DNA of 64,000 nucleotides from Viscum album (Eukaryota > Streptophyta > Magnoliopsida > Santalales > Viscaceae): the NCBI GenBank assembly GCA_963277665.1, contig OY728157.1, forward strand, positions 365,008,067 through 365,072,066, given 5' to 3'. The notes beneath the pieces were generated by a model. The model did not search any database and had not been told where the DNA came from. It saw only the letters and a program-made list of their open reading frames with translations. Positions 10,020 through 20,499 of the stretch are shown here, piece by piece. Within the stretch, counting starts at the first letter, position 1. Each line of letters starts with the position of its first letter. A program made the translations under genes and the position numbers.

Positions 10020-11021
10020 ATGGCGCCTAGTGGAAGAAATGGAAACCGTATCAATGCACGCACTCCATGTAGGGATTGCCCTCCTGCTCAAGATAATTAT
10101 AGTGGGGCTGGTGATGCAACTAGTGCTGATCAGCTAATCACCATACTGGGACAACTTACTCAGGTTATGAATAATAACCTTACCCGTATGGAGCACCCTG
10201 ATCCGCAGCGTGGAGGATCAATGTTAGATCGATTCATGAGACAACAACCACCAACGTTCAATGGGAATACAAATCCCTTAGTAGCTGAGCAATGGATATT
10301 TTCCCTAGAGAAAATATTTCAGGCTTTGGGGAGCAGTGAAAGGGAAAAAGTTATCATGGCAGTTTACCGCCTCACTGGAGATGCTGATCAATGGTGGTCA
10401 TTGATTCAAAATACGAAGGAAGATGATGAAGTATCAAATATGGAATGGAGGGAGTTCAAAGATCTGTTTTTAGAAAAATACTTTCCTCGCGACCATCGAG
10501 CAGATATGGAAAGACAATTTCTGAGTCTGAGACAAAAGGAGGATGAGAATGTCACAAAGTATGAGGCTTACTTTACAAGGTTAGCAAGGTATGCTGGAGA
10601 TTATATTCGCAACCCAAGAAGTAAGATTGATCGTTTCTTTGATGGGTTAAAACCATTTCTCCGTCGAGCATTAGTCTCACAATCCTTTTCATCGTACGAA
10701 GACATTGTCTCATGTGCTATCAAGACCGAAAAGGAATTCTCTATGTCTTATGACTTTAAAGCAAAGCAAGAGAAGAAGAGACCTGCTGATCAATCTGGGA
10801 ATGGAAATAAGGGGAAGAAGGGGAAGGTTGAATATCCATCTTGTGGTAAATGCGGGAAGAAACATCCTGGTACTTGCTTGAAGGGAATGGGAGTCTGTTA
10901 CAAGTGTGGTGAAAAAGGCCACCAAGCTCATGATTGCAAGGGGAAGAAGGAAGCTACCAACATTCAGTGCTACAATTGCAGGGAGATGGGGCATTATGCA
11001 AATGCATGTCCTAAGCGTTAG
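10020..11021 (+). CDS. gag: E1 Gag: capsid plus three CCHC zinc knuckles
   Basis: This 333-codon frame starts at ATG 10020 in a good context (gaaATGG). It encodes the structural protein that would build the cytoplasmic particle. Residues about 70-240 form the retrotransposon Gag capsid region, with WW at 125-126, EWREFKDLFLEKYFP at 142-156 and a following basic helix region. A lysine-rich linker (about 249-270) precedes three knuckles: C275-C278-H282-C286 (CX2CX3HX3C, shorter than usual), C293-C296-H301-C306 and C317-C320-H325-C330 (CX2CX4HX4C). It ends at TAG 11019-11021, but the pol frame continues directly after, so this stop probably truncates a Gag-Pol polyprotein rather than being the natural end of Gag. 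Confidence 0.93.
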   Translation: MAPSGRNGNRINARTPCRDCPPAQDNYSGAGDATSADQLITILGQLTQVMNNNLTRMEHPDPQRGGSMLDRFMRQQPPTFNGNTNPLVAEQWIFSLEKIFQALGSSEREKVIMAVYRLTGDADQWWSLIQNTKEDDEVSNMEWREFKDLFLEKYFPRDHRADMERQFLSLRQKEDENVTKYEAYFTRLARYAGDYIRNPRSKIDRFFDGLKPFLRRALVSQSFSSYEDIVSCAIKTEKEFSMSYDFKAKQEKKRPADQSGNGNKGKKGKVEYPSCGKCGKKHPGTCLKGMGVCYKCGEKGHQAHDCKGKKEATNIQCYNCREMGHYANACPKR

Positions 11022-12668
11022 GAGAACTTACCTCAGAAAAGGCCAAGGGATCAAGGCCAGGCTTATGCTATCACTACTGCTGAGGTAGAAGCTCCGAAAG
11101 ACGTGGTGGCAGGTAATTTAATGGTTTCCTCAAGTTTAGCAAATGCATTATTTGATTTTGGATCATCACATTGTTTCATATCTTCCCAGTTTGCTAAGAA
11201 AATTAGATATTTCCAATTTTATTTAATAAGGGAGTTGTCAGTTAAAACTCCTAAGGGAAGTATCGTTGCAACAAAGTTTTGTGAATCAGTCCCCATTAGA
11301 GCACATAAATTTTCTTTATCTGCTGATTTCATCGTCATACCTATGATTGAGTTTGATATAATCCTCGGTATGGACTGGCTTTCGGACTATGATGCGAAGA
11401 TTTATTGTAAGAAGAAAGAGGTTACGATTCTTGATGATAATGATAAGGAGCACCTTATTTTTAGAGCAGAATCGTCCCCACCTAATTCTTATTTAGATCC
11501 ACCCCCAGTAGCTCAACTTAATTCAATTATTGGGGAGGAAGAGAATGAAATAACTGTCGGTGAGGAAAGTAATGTTCAAATAGAGGATGTACCTGTTGTG
11601 AAAGAATTTGTAGATGTATTTCCGGAAGATTTACCTGGACATCCTCTAGAACGAGAAGTTGAGTTTTCCATTGATTTGATTCCTGGATCAAGGCCTATAT
11701 CGAAGACCCCTTATAGAATGGCCACTGTAGAGTTAGTCGAACTAAAGAAACAACTAGAGGAATTGAGTAATAAAGGATTTATTCGCCCTAGTGTTTCTCC
11801 ATGGGCAGCCCCTGTTCTTTTTGTTAAAAAGAAAGATGGATCTATGAGGTTATGTATCGACTACAGGGAGATCAATGTTATAACGATAATGAACAAGTAT
11901 CCCCTACCTCGTATTGATGATTTATTTGACCAACTGCATGGAGCTCAATACTTTTCAAAGATTAACCTTCGATCTGGAAACCATCAGTTGTGTGTGAAGA
12001 AGGAAGACATTCCGAAGACAGCATTTCGAACCAGGTACGGGCATTACGAGTTTACTGTAATGCCTTTTGGATTGACTAATGCACCCTCTGTATTCATGGA
12101 TCTGATGAATAGAGTTTTCAAGGAGTATCTCGATGAATTTGTGGTGGTATTTATTGATGATATCTTGGTATACTCCAAAACCTACGAAGATCATGAAAAT
12201 CACTTGTGCATTATCTTGAAGACTCTGAGGAGGCATGAATTATATGGGAAGTTTAGCAAGTGTGAATTCTGGCTTCAGAAGATTTCTTTTCTTGGCCATA
12301 TTTTCTCAAAAGATAGAATCTCTGTTGATCCTTCTAAGACCAAGGCAATCCAAGAATGGCCAGCACCTACGAGTATAACTGAGGTACGCAGTTTTATTGG
12401 CTTGGCAGGTTATTATCGACGTTTCGTCCAGAATTTTGCCCGATTGGCTAACCCATTAACGAAGCTCACACGTAAAGGGGTTAAATTTGTTTGGACAAAA
12501 GAGTGTGAAGAATGTTTCGAAGAACTGAAGAGAAGATTAGTCAATGCTCCTATATTGACTCTACCATCGGGGAATGATGGGTTCGTTATTTATAGTGATG
12601 CATCAAAGAAGGGACTTGGTTGTGTCCTTATGCAGAATGATAGAGTTATTGCCTATGCATCACGATAG
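11022..12668 (+). pseudogene. pol: E1 Pol part 1: protease, reverse transcriptase, start of RNase H
   Basis: In frame with gag, from the TAG at 11019 to the TAG at 12666. The protease is near the front, with active-site triplet D-F-G (codons 11154-11162) where the family has DSG or DTG, then ILGMDWL. RT follows: [27 protein letters not shown] and the catalytic FIDD are intact. The motif A aspartate (family SKIDLRSGYHQ) is Asn here (codon 11964-11966, [11 protein letters not shown]). RNase H begins with FVIYSDAS (first catalytic Asp kept) and is cut after IAYASR. The RT and protease changes alone should abolish activity. Translation would not reach this part without reading through the first TAG. 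Confidence 0.92.
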
Positions 12669-13106
12669 TTGAAAATTCATGAACAAAACTATCCTACTCA
12701 TGATCTTGAGTTAGCAGCTGTGATCTTTGCTTTGAAGATATGGAGGCACTACCTCTATGGTGAAAAATGTGAGATTTATACTGATCACAAGAGTCTGAAG
12801 TATATTTTCTCACAAAAAGAACTCAACATGAGGCAAAGGAGATGGCTTGAATTACTAAAGGATTATGATTGCACGATACACTACCACCCGGGGAAAGCAA
12901 ACAAAGTAGCAGATGCTTTGAGCAGAAAAGACAATGGAGTTCTGAACATGATGAGAATTGAAAGGGATCCAATTTTCATGGATCTAGAGAAGATGGACAT
13001 GGGAATAACCAGGGAAGGTGAAACATCAATGCTTTTTCAAATGGTTGCCAAACCATCTTTACTAGAAAGGATTAAGAGTTCCCAGACCGATGATGAAGAA
13101 TTTTAG
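12669..13106 (+). pseudogene. pol: E1 Pol part 2: rest of RNase H and linker
   Basis: Same frame, between the TAGs at 12666 and 13104. It carries the RNase H residues after the first Asp: Glu in [15 protein letters not shown], Asp in [11 protein letters not shown], and Asp in VADALSRK. The linker towards integrase follows. The stop at 13104 has a direct comparison in this window: the decayed E3 copy reads tttcagaag near 55754 where E1 reads tttTAGaag. The TAG therefore arose from CAG. Confidence 0.9.
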
Positions 13107-14486
13107 AAGAAGATTAAAGCTGTGAATGATGGGAGATTGAGAGACTTTGTGTATGAAGATGGAATTTGGAAATTCGGGAAGAGACTTTGTGTTCCCAATA
13201 TACCTGATCTAAAAAGGGAATTGCTGGATGACGCTCATAGTTCCAATTTCTCTATACACCCTGGGAGCACCAAAATGTATAGAGATTTGAAGGAACATTT
13301 TTGGTGGGACAACATGAAGAGGGAGATTGCTGATTTTGTGTCAAGATGTATGGTTTGTCAACAAGTGAAAGCTGGAAGGCAACAACCTGGAGGAGTCATG
13401 CAACCTCTTCCCATACCGGAGTGGAAATGGGACAATATTACGATGGACTTTGTCATGGGGCTACCAAAGACTCCTAGAAGGAACGATGCAATATGGGTTA
13501 TTGTTGATCGTCTTACCAATTCAGCACATTTTCTTGCTATAAGAGAAGATCTACCCCTGGAACGTCTAGCAAGACTATACATTAATGAAGTTGTGAGACT
13601 TCATGGAGTACCCCTATCAATTGTTTCTGATCGTGATCCCCGTTTTACTTTAAGATTCTGGAAAAGTCTTCAGAAATCCCTGGATACTGAACTTCATTTG
13701 AGCACTGCTTACCACCCTCAGACAGACGGACAATCAGAACGGACTATTCAAACCTTAGAAGACATGTTGAGATCTTGCTCACTTGACTTTCAGGGTATGT
13801 GGGATCAATATTTACCTCTGGTAGAATTTTCCTATAACAATAGCTTCCATTCGAGTATTCAGATGGCACCATATGAAGCGTTATACGGAAAGAGATGTCG
13901 TACACCAACCTGTTGGGATGACGTTGGTGAAAGAAAACTTGTAGGCCCAGAACTGGTGGAGGAAACGGTGGAAAAGGTGAAAGTAATCCAAAATCACATC
14001 AAAGCAGCTCAAAGTAGGCAGAAGAGCTATGCCGATAATCGAAGGAAGGATTTGGAATTTCAAGTCGGTGATCATGTTTTCCTGAAGGTATCTCCGTGGA
14101 AGGGAGTCATACGTTTTGGTAAGAAAGGTAAATTGAGTCCCAGGTACATCGGACCTTTCGAAATTCTAGAACGAATTGGGGCTGTAGCTTACCGATTGGC
14201 AATGCCGCAAAGTCTCTCCAAAGTTCACGATGTGTTCCACGTATCTCTGTTGAGAAAATACATGCCTGACCCAACGCATGTACTCACCTATGAGGAATTA
14301 GAACTGGAACCCGATCTGTCTTATTGCGAAGAGCCCGTCAGGATTCTTGATAAAAGAGAACAAGTACTGAGAAACCGGACGACGCGTCTGGTAAAAGTTT
14401 TGTGGAGAAACCATAAGATGGAAGAGGCAACGTGGGAACCTGAGGAACTTATGATGAAGAACCACCCGAGTCTTTTTATGCAGTAA
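13107..14486 (+). pseudogene. pol: E1 Pol part 3: integrase with GPF/Y module and chromodomain
   Basis: Same frame, from the third TAG to TAA 14484-14486. Residue numbers are counted from 13122. The N-terminal zinc-binding HHCC is H39, H46, C76, C79. The core catalytic triad is D109 (TMDF), D170 (VSDRD) and E206 (QSERT), with exactly 35 residues between the last two, so DD35E is intact. The GPF motif is at 344-346. A chromodomain-like tail follows (about 403-452: EPVRILDKREQVLRN, VKVLWRNHKMEEATWE). In chromoviruses this tail is thought to direct insertion to heterochromatin. The domain looks whole and is the best preserved part of Pol, but lies behind three stops. Confidence 0.92.
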
Positions 14487-14517
14487 TAACCTAGAAATTG
14501 CGAGGACGCAATTATTT

Positions 14518-14531
14518 GAAGGAGGGGAGAA
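14518..14531 (+). other. Polypurine tract of E1
   Basis: gaaggaggggagaa ends directly at the TGTAACACC of the 3' LTR. It would prime plus-strand DNA synthesis. The 31 bp between the pol stop and this tract are untranslated. Confidence 0.92.
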
Positions 14532-17500
14532 TGTAACACCCCAAGCTTCTACGGTACACTTCTCTTTGAATAATGTGATAGCGTGTGTTGTACACAACAC
14601 CGAGTTCTAACACACCATAACTAATCAAACTAGCCGTTATGAATAGTAATGCCTACCTTTTGAAATTATATATTTTATATTTGAAAATGGACTTCATTTT
14701 TGGATTCGGAATATCGAATTTAGCCTAAGGTGAAATTTTGGTACATTTCGGATAACTTTCATATTTTGATGAATAGTGAAAATTACTAAGTTTTAATTAA
14801 AAACAACTTTTTTAATAAAAATAATTAATAGTGATAAATTATGAATTTGAGTGGTTTTAAAGTATATTTAGAATATATTTTTACCATTTAATAAAATTTT
14901 GGTCATTGGACATAATTTTACAATTAAACCGAACATAAACGAGTGTCAATCTTTTGATAGTTATTATGTCTTAAAAACACGCTTTTTGTTTTGACAGCGG
15001 GAATTAATTTTAAATTAATTTCTGCCACTTATGTGTTTTGAATTTAGAAAAATGGATTCCATATTTTGAATCAGGATGTTCAAATTGTGTAAATAGGTAA
15101 CTTTTATTTTTAGACATTTTGAATAATTACTGCGGTAAATATTTTATTTACCATGGTTAAGGGTAAATCCTGTAAATAAGGGTTAAAAAATAATATTATA
15201 ATAATACTAAATTACCCTAAAACGTGTCTTAACCCTATTGGTTGATACATGGTCGACCATGGGAATCTTTGGGTCTATTTTGGGACCCCATGGATCCACT
15301 TGTAAGTGATAATGACACTTTATTTTAATTAAGTTAAAATGAATACAAAAATGACACAAGCATATATCTTTTAGAAAAACAATTGTTACATAGGGTTATA
15401 TATGTTGGATTTTAGATTATAAATATTCATTAGAAAGCTTAAACTATTTCCTACATAATGATATTTTATTTATAATTTTTAGACATTAAATAATTTATTT
15501 TATTTATGACACAATGATGATGCAGTAATTACTATAATAGTGAAAAATTAAAATAATTGTTATTATAAATACCCAAATAAATATAATATGAAACTTTTAA
15601 TGAATTAAACTAATTTTCTAGGATAATATGATATATTAGGATTGATTTAATTGACTTTTTTCGAAGTAATAAATCTGTTATGAGTTTCAAAAAAATCAAC
15701 TATTGAATAGTGTCAAAATTGACATAAAAGAGTTCTTAAAACAAATATTATATTATTAATTGATATTAAATTACTAAAAATCTAAGGTTCGGCCAAGAGA
15801 CTTATATCATGATAGGTTAATCATTAATGTACCACTTGGGGGTCGCTTGGATATATATAGTAAGTTTATTAACCATATTATATAAAAATACAAAGAGACA
15901 TTGTAAAAGTGAAACTAATTAACTTAGAGTTAATACTTAAAGATAAGGTTAATATAAGTACCCAAACCTGTCTAAATTCTATTGTTTGAGTGGTTTTAGA
16001 CCTATCCCCACCTTAATCTTTGAATAATAAGCTTTGTAGCCATTAGAAACCGAATATGAATTTATTATAAATTAATATTTCTAGCTTTTCCAAAGGTGCC
16101 CCTCACCCCTCTTATAAAAGGGCACTCCTCCTTCTCATTTCTTAACACCTTAAAAGCCTTTTGGTTCGGCCAAACTCTGCCCAAATACTCTCCCAACATC
16201 CCTCACTACAACCTAGAGGCCTTATATTGATCAGAAAGCCAACCTAAGGAGCCCTTTTGATCAAATCAAAAGGAAGAACCCGAAGAAGAGGTAATGATTT
16301 CACCACCCTTCTCCAAGTTCATTTCTTCTTCCACTTCTTCTTCCTTTGTTCTTACCATTATAAAATAATAAATCCAGTATCTCACATATACTGTGATGTT
16401 ATTATAAATATGGTACAATCATATTCAGTATTCTATCCACCCTTTGAATAACATGTCACCATACGTGCGTACGTACGACTTACCGTCTCCACGTCGTGGT
16501 GTAATTGTTATTCAATATAATATTATTTGGATGGGTATAATAATGATGTGTAACTCATGTAAATAATAAATATAACATGTTAATAATTCTGTATATATGA
16601 TATACCATCCATTTATATATTATTTTAATATCAAAAGAATGATATTGTCGCTCGTGCGTACGTACGGACTACCGTCTCCACGAACGCGATGAGATTCATT
16701 CTCCATCGTATCCATTCAAGTATAATTATCATTTAATGATTTAAAAATGATGTTTAAGGACTTGATATCATTCTGGATATGAATAAGATACAACAAACAT
16801 GACTTATGTAACAAAACATATAAAGAAAATGAGTAAGTTAACACCCGAAACGGCGATAATACTAAGATATTATTATCAAATCAATATTAAAAGATCATAT
16901 ATGATATCATATTAATGTATATGATTATTGTATAATTTAATAACAATTATTTCACCATTATACAGGAGGTTAACCTACCCCAACCAAGGAAAAGTACAAG
17001 GTAAGGGTTATTTCACAATCTCTTCATTATCCGAGGTTGTTTATACGTAATAATCTACTGGGATATCTTTATCATCCATATCCATGTTTCTTAAAAATAT
17101 ATTTCAAAACATTTTTACTATTTACAAGAATATGGGTTAAAGTCATTTATACCCTTGTTTGAATTTTTATAAGAGTTTTATAAAGGAATCTTTCCATCGT
17201 TTTCAAAACAAGGTCCTTTTTAACCTTTTCGACAGAATTGAGGTAAGAATGTGTTTTTTAAGTTATACGGCGGGTGCGGTAATTTTACGCCATTATAAAA
17301 TCTTCAAAGCTTTACTTAGAAGCTTATAAGAATATTTTCAAAGAAAATGTTTTATTTTATATGGATCTTAAATGATTTCAAAATAAAAGGAGATATTTCT
17401 TTAAAAAGAATTTTGATTTCATCTATGTCAACATCTTTTGACGGATTTTAAGATTATTTGAAGTTGATTTATTATGATACAAAACTTCTATATTGTATTG

Positions 17501-18297
17501 AAGGTTTTGTGATATGTTTGACTGTGGATGTGCTATTTTTATACCATTCATAGTTTATGGTTAAATTATTGACATTTCGTATGCTAGTTTTAATACGAAT
17601 GTTTATGTTATGTTTAAACCTTTTCATATGGGAATGCATTGGACTTAATAAGTGACGGGTGGAGCCCGCTATAGCTCCTCGATGCATCGGTAGGTCTCAT
17701 GAGACAAACTAGTGACTTGGCACAAGGCCTTGACAAAATCATATTTGTAGTCTTGGCACGAGGCCTTGGCTATGTGGTTATGATAGTCTGGCATTATGCA
17801 TTCCAACATTATGAAAGTGGTTATTGATTTTTACATGTGATTATTCGATTAGTAGAATATCAATGTGAATAAGTAAATGGCATTATTTCATTTTATTTAT
17901 GCCATACCATGTTGAAAGTTCATGTTTTAATGGCTTTTGTCTTAGTTATACATTGCCTTAAATGTTTATTCTTATTTATGAATGTTTCCGCTATATTGTT
18001 ATCCTTACTGGGCGTTTGAGCTCACCCCTTTTCTATGTTCTATTTTTCCCAGGAAGTGAAGAAGTAAATTATGAATGACCTGCAGGGATATTATGTGGGG
18101 ATATGAGTGTGAATTATGGAGGCATTATGTTGTTGTAGTAGTTTTTCATTTTATGATGTAATGTAAAACTTATGAATATATCTAGTGTTTCCAAGGCTAC
18201 TAAACCAATCGGTCTTTCGAGATTTGATCTTCTTGTGATCATGCCAATGTTATGTAATAATGCACCGACTCTGGGTAGCTGGGGTCGGGGCGTTACA
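14532..18297 (+). repeat. E1 3' LTR
   Basis: Same length as the 5' LTR (3766 bp), every landmark shifted by 8779: hairpins at 16457-16501 and 16648-16689, twin palindrome at 17680-17705, end TTACA. Several differences from the 5' copy are CG to CA changes (for example gtacgcttc to gtacacttc), as expected from methylcytosine decay. Confidence 0.95.
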
Positions 18298-18302
18298 TGG
18301 AA
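18298..18302. repeat. Target-site duplication of E1, right copy (TGGAA)
   Basis: Matches 5748-5752 exactly. Confidence 0.95.
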
Positions 18303-18686
18303 AGTTAATATCTGGGAATATTTTGACATTTTATATTCTAGATCAATTTGGGATGGTATCTTATCACTTAATTCTTCCACCAAACCTCACTGATGTTCAT
18401 GATTTGTTTCATGTATATCATTGGGAGAAAATACATATCTCATCTGTCCCAAGTTCTGAACTCGAACATTATATAACTATATAATGAGTGTTTTTTTAAT
18501 GAAACGTGTTTCTAAATCTTCTATAGTAGAGTTATTATTCTATGTAAAGATATTAATCACTTGGTTAATGTTGTTTGAGATAACTAGAAATTTTAATAAA
18601 CAACATGGGATCCAGAGGATTCTATGGAAAGAAATTTTGTCATTTAATTTTCTATCAATGCAATTTAATTTCAAGTGTAAAATTCA
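18303..18686 (+). pseudogene. E0 integrase C-terminus, continuation after E1
   Basis: The translation GKLISGNILTFYILDQFG, then MVSYHLILPPNLTDVHDLFHV, follows E1 integrase GKLSPRYIGPFEILERIG and the sequence behind it residue by residue. The GPF triplet has decayed to LTF. A stretch near 18600 (caacatgggatccagagg) matches the chromodomain end ATWEPE in a shifted frame. Together with 4330-5747 it restores the order of one pol gene, so the E1 site lies between RF and GKL, just before the GPF/Y module. Confidence 0.8.
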
Positions 18687-18703
18687 TTTTAAGGTGGGTA
18701 GAA
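18687..18703 (+). other. Polypurine tract of E0
   Basis: ttttaaggtgggtagaa directly before TGTATCACCCC. E2 has ttttaaggggggtagaa at the same place, so the two share this end type more closely with each other than with E1. Confidence 0.75.
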
Positions 18704-20494
18704 TGTATCACCCCTCTATTGTTTATATAATCCTTTGAATTAATTTTTTATTATTCAATAACTTTCTCCATAATTGACCCCAAGTCTAAATGGACTGTGA
18801 TATATTATTTCCCTTATAATCTAGCCATTGGATTGATGAGTATGAATAGGATTATATATAATATTAAATATATATTGAAATTGTTACCGAAATTAAGATG
18901 CAGTGATAATTCATAATAAATAATAAATAAAATTTAATAAATTATTTCAGGATCAAAAGACCTATTTTTTGAAGAAATTTATTTTTATATGTGTTATGAT
19001 TTTTTACAAATACAAATATATTGTTCACAATTAAAAAATTATTTTAAATATTTTTTTAATTTATGATAAATCATTCATACGTTATTTATTTATTGTTTTA
19101 TAATGAAGGTAAAATAATTTGAGGTTAAAAGGAGTTATTTTCCATAAAAAGATTTTTGGGTGTGGTATGTGTTTTTATCTTAATAAGTAAAATAAATGAC
19201 TATTATTTAATGGATTAAAAGAAATATGGATATAATATATTTATTCATGTTTAACATTTATCTAATAATTTTTAAATGTAATGGAATGTATGTTAATCTA
19301 GTTTAATGCTTAAAAATTCATTTTTTTGAAAATAGATTTTCATTGAATTTTGTAAGCATATATTAATGTTAATTTGTACCACTTATAGATATTTAATTTG
19401 ATAAAATGAATTCCAAATTAATAATAGTCATGTAAAAAATTGGTACATTTTCTACTTTCAATTTTGGTCATAATTAATGGGAAAAATAGTAACAAATTGT
19501 TATTATAGTTATGGTTATAGAGGGTTAACAAAGGTGGTTATAACTAAGTGATAAGGGATGAAATTCAACTTAAAATTGTCTAAATCCTATAAGATTATTA
19601 CCACATTTTATCTTACATTTAAATTATTGTCCATTTTTTTCACTTTCATTATAAAATTAATTTATATTGTTTAAATATTTTAAGTAATTCAATGTATCTT
19701 CCTCACCTCACATATAAAAGCGAATCTCTTATCCTCGATAATTCATAAACATTCATCTCTCTAGCTCAAAAAATCCATACAAAAATTCCTTTATTGATCT
19801 CATAAAATTTTTCCTTGAGATTATGTTATTCTCCTTCTACTATCCTAATAAATCCTAAGGTTTAATACAAAGAAGGTATCTTAAAACATAGGATGTGAAA
19901 AGAACTTATGAATATGGTTTGACCAATGGTAAGAGCTTTATGCTATAATATGACTTTTTACTAGAATTATTAATGTTTTAATATATTATGTTATAATTAT
20001 AAGATATATAATAAAAAATGGTATGTATTTTATTATCATGTATTTACTTATAAAAATTACAATTTTTCTTTATTTTTCCTGTCTATAAGTACTCAAATTT
20101 TCAAAATAATGTTTTTATGGAAACCATCTTTATTTTTTATTTGATTGAAAATAATTTTCTTGCATGTACATATTTCTTTAAAATGATTTATATAAGGTTT
20201 TAATTATTATAAAATGATCAATTAATATCATTTTCATCCATATTTTAATTTATATAAAAATTATTGCCAATAATATCCTTATAACATTTTGAATAGGGTT
20301 TCCATTACAAAATGTGTGAAAGAAATATTTATTTTAAAATTTACTTCACCAATGATTTTCCATTTCAACATAACTATTATTTAAATAAAATCATACTTTA
20401 TAAGTTTCCTACGTTCTTTCAATGAATTTGTTTCTCAAATATTTTTGAAATTTTTTATAATTTTAATAAGTTATTTCAAAATGAAAATGGAATT
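18704..20494 (+). repeat. E0 3' LTR, first part, interrupted by E4
   Basis: Starts TGTATCACCCC after the PPT. A TATA box TATAAAA lies at 19713-19719, about 1 kb in, and a possible donor aagaag/GTATCT follows at 19876, the same TATA-then-donor layout as E1. No GTACGTACGG hairpin is seen. The LTR is cut at 20494 by E4 and should go on after 29163, but I could not place its end there. No coding sequence is present. Confidence 0.65.
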
Positions 20495-20499
20495 TTCCC
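20495..20499. repeat. Target-site duplication of E4, left copy (TTCCC)
   Basis: TTCCC before TGTCACAAACC, repeated at 29159-29163 after the other LTR. Confidence 0.85.

Larger units (their letters stand above)
5753..18297 (+). mobile_element. E1: structurally complete Tekay-type Ty3 chromovirus, coding-dead
   Basis: The element is 12,545 bp with LTRs of exactly 3766 bp each, TGGAA duplications, PBS, gag, pol in the order PR-RT-RH-IN (typical of Ty3/gypsy), a C-terminal chromodomain, and a PPT. Long LTRs and a chromodomain reading VKVLWRNHKMEEATWE point to the Tekay (Del) lineage. Hand comparison of about the first 650 bp of the two LTRs gives roughly a dozen differences, near 2 percent, so the insertion is fairly recent. 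It cannot make working Pol: three TAG codons, a protease DSG/DTG changed to DFG, and the RT motif A aspartate changed to Asn. It is nested in E0 pol. Confidence 0.95.

Noticed and set aside
10710..10994. Antisense frame over gag
   Set aside because: Shadow of the real gag frame on the other strand; same for other antisense frames over 11955-14600.
11019..11021. Programmed stop-codon readthrough between gag and pol
   Set aside because: The TAG sits at a plausible gag/pol border in frame, but the next codon is GAG rather than a known readthrough context (such as CAR YYA), and two further TAG codons interrupt pol. Decay of CAG explains all three more simply.
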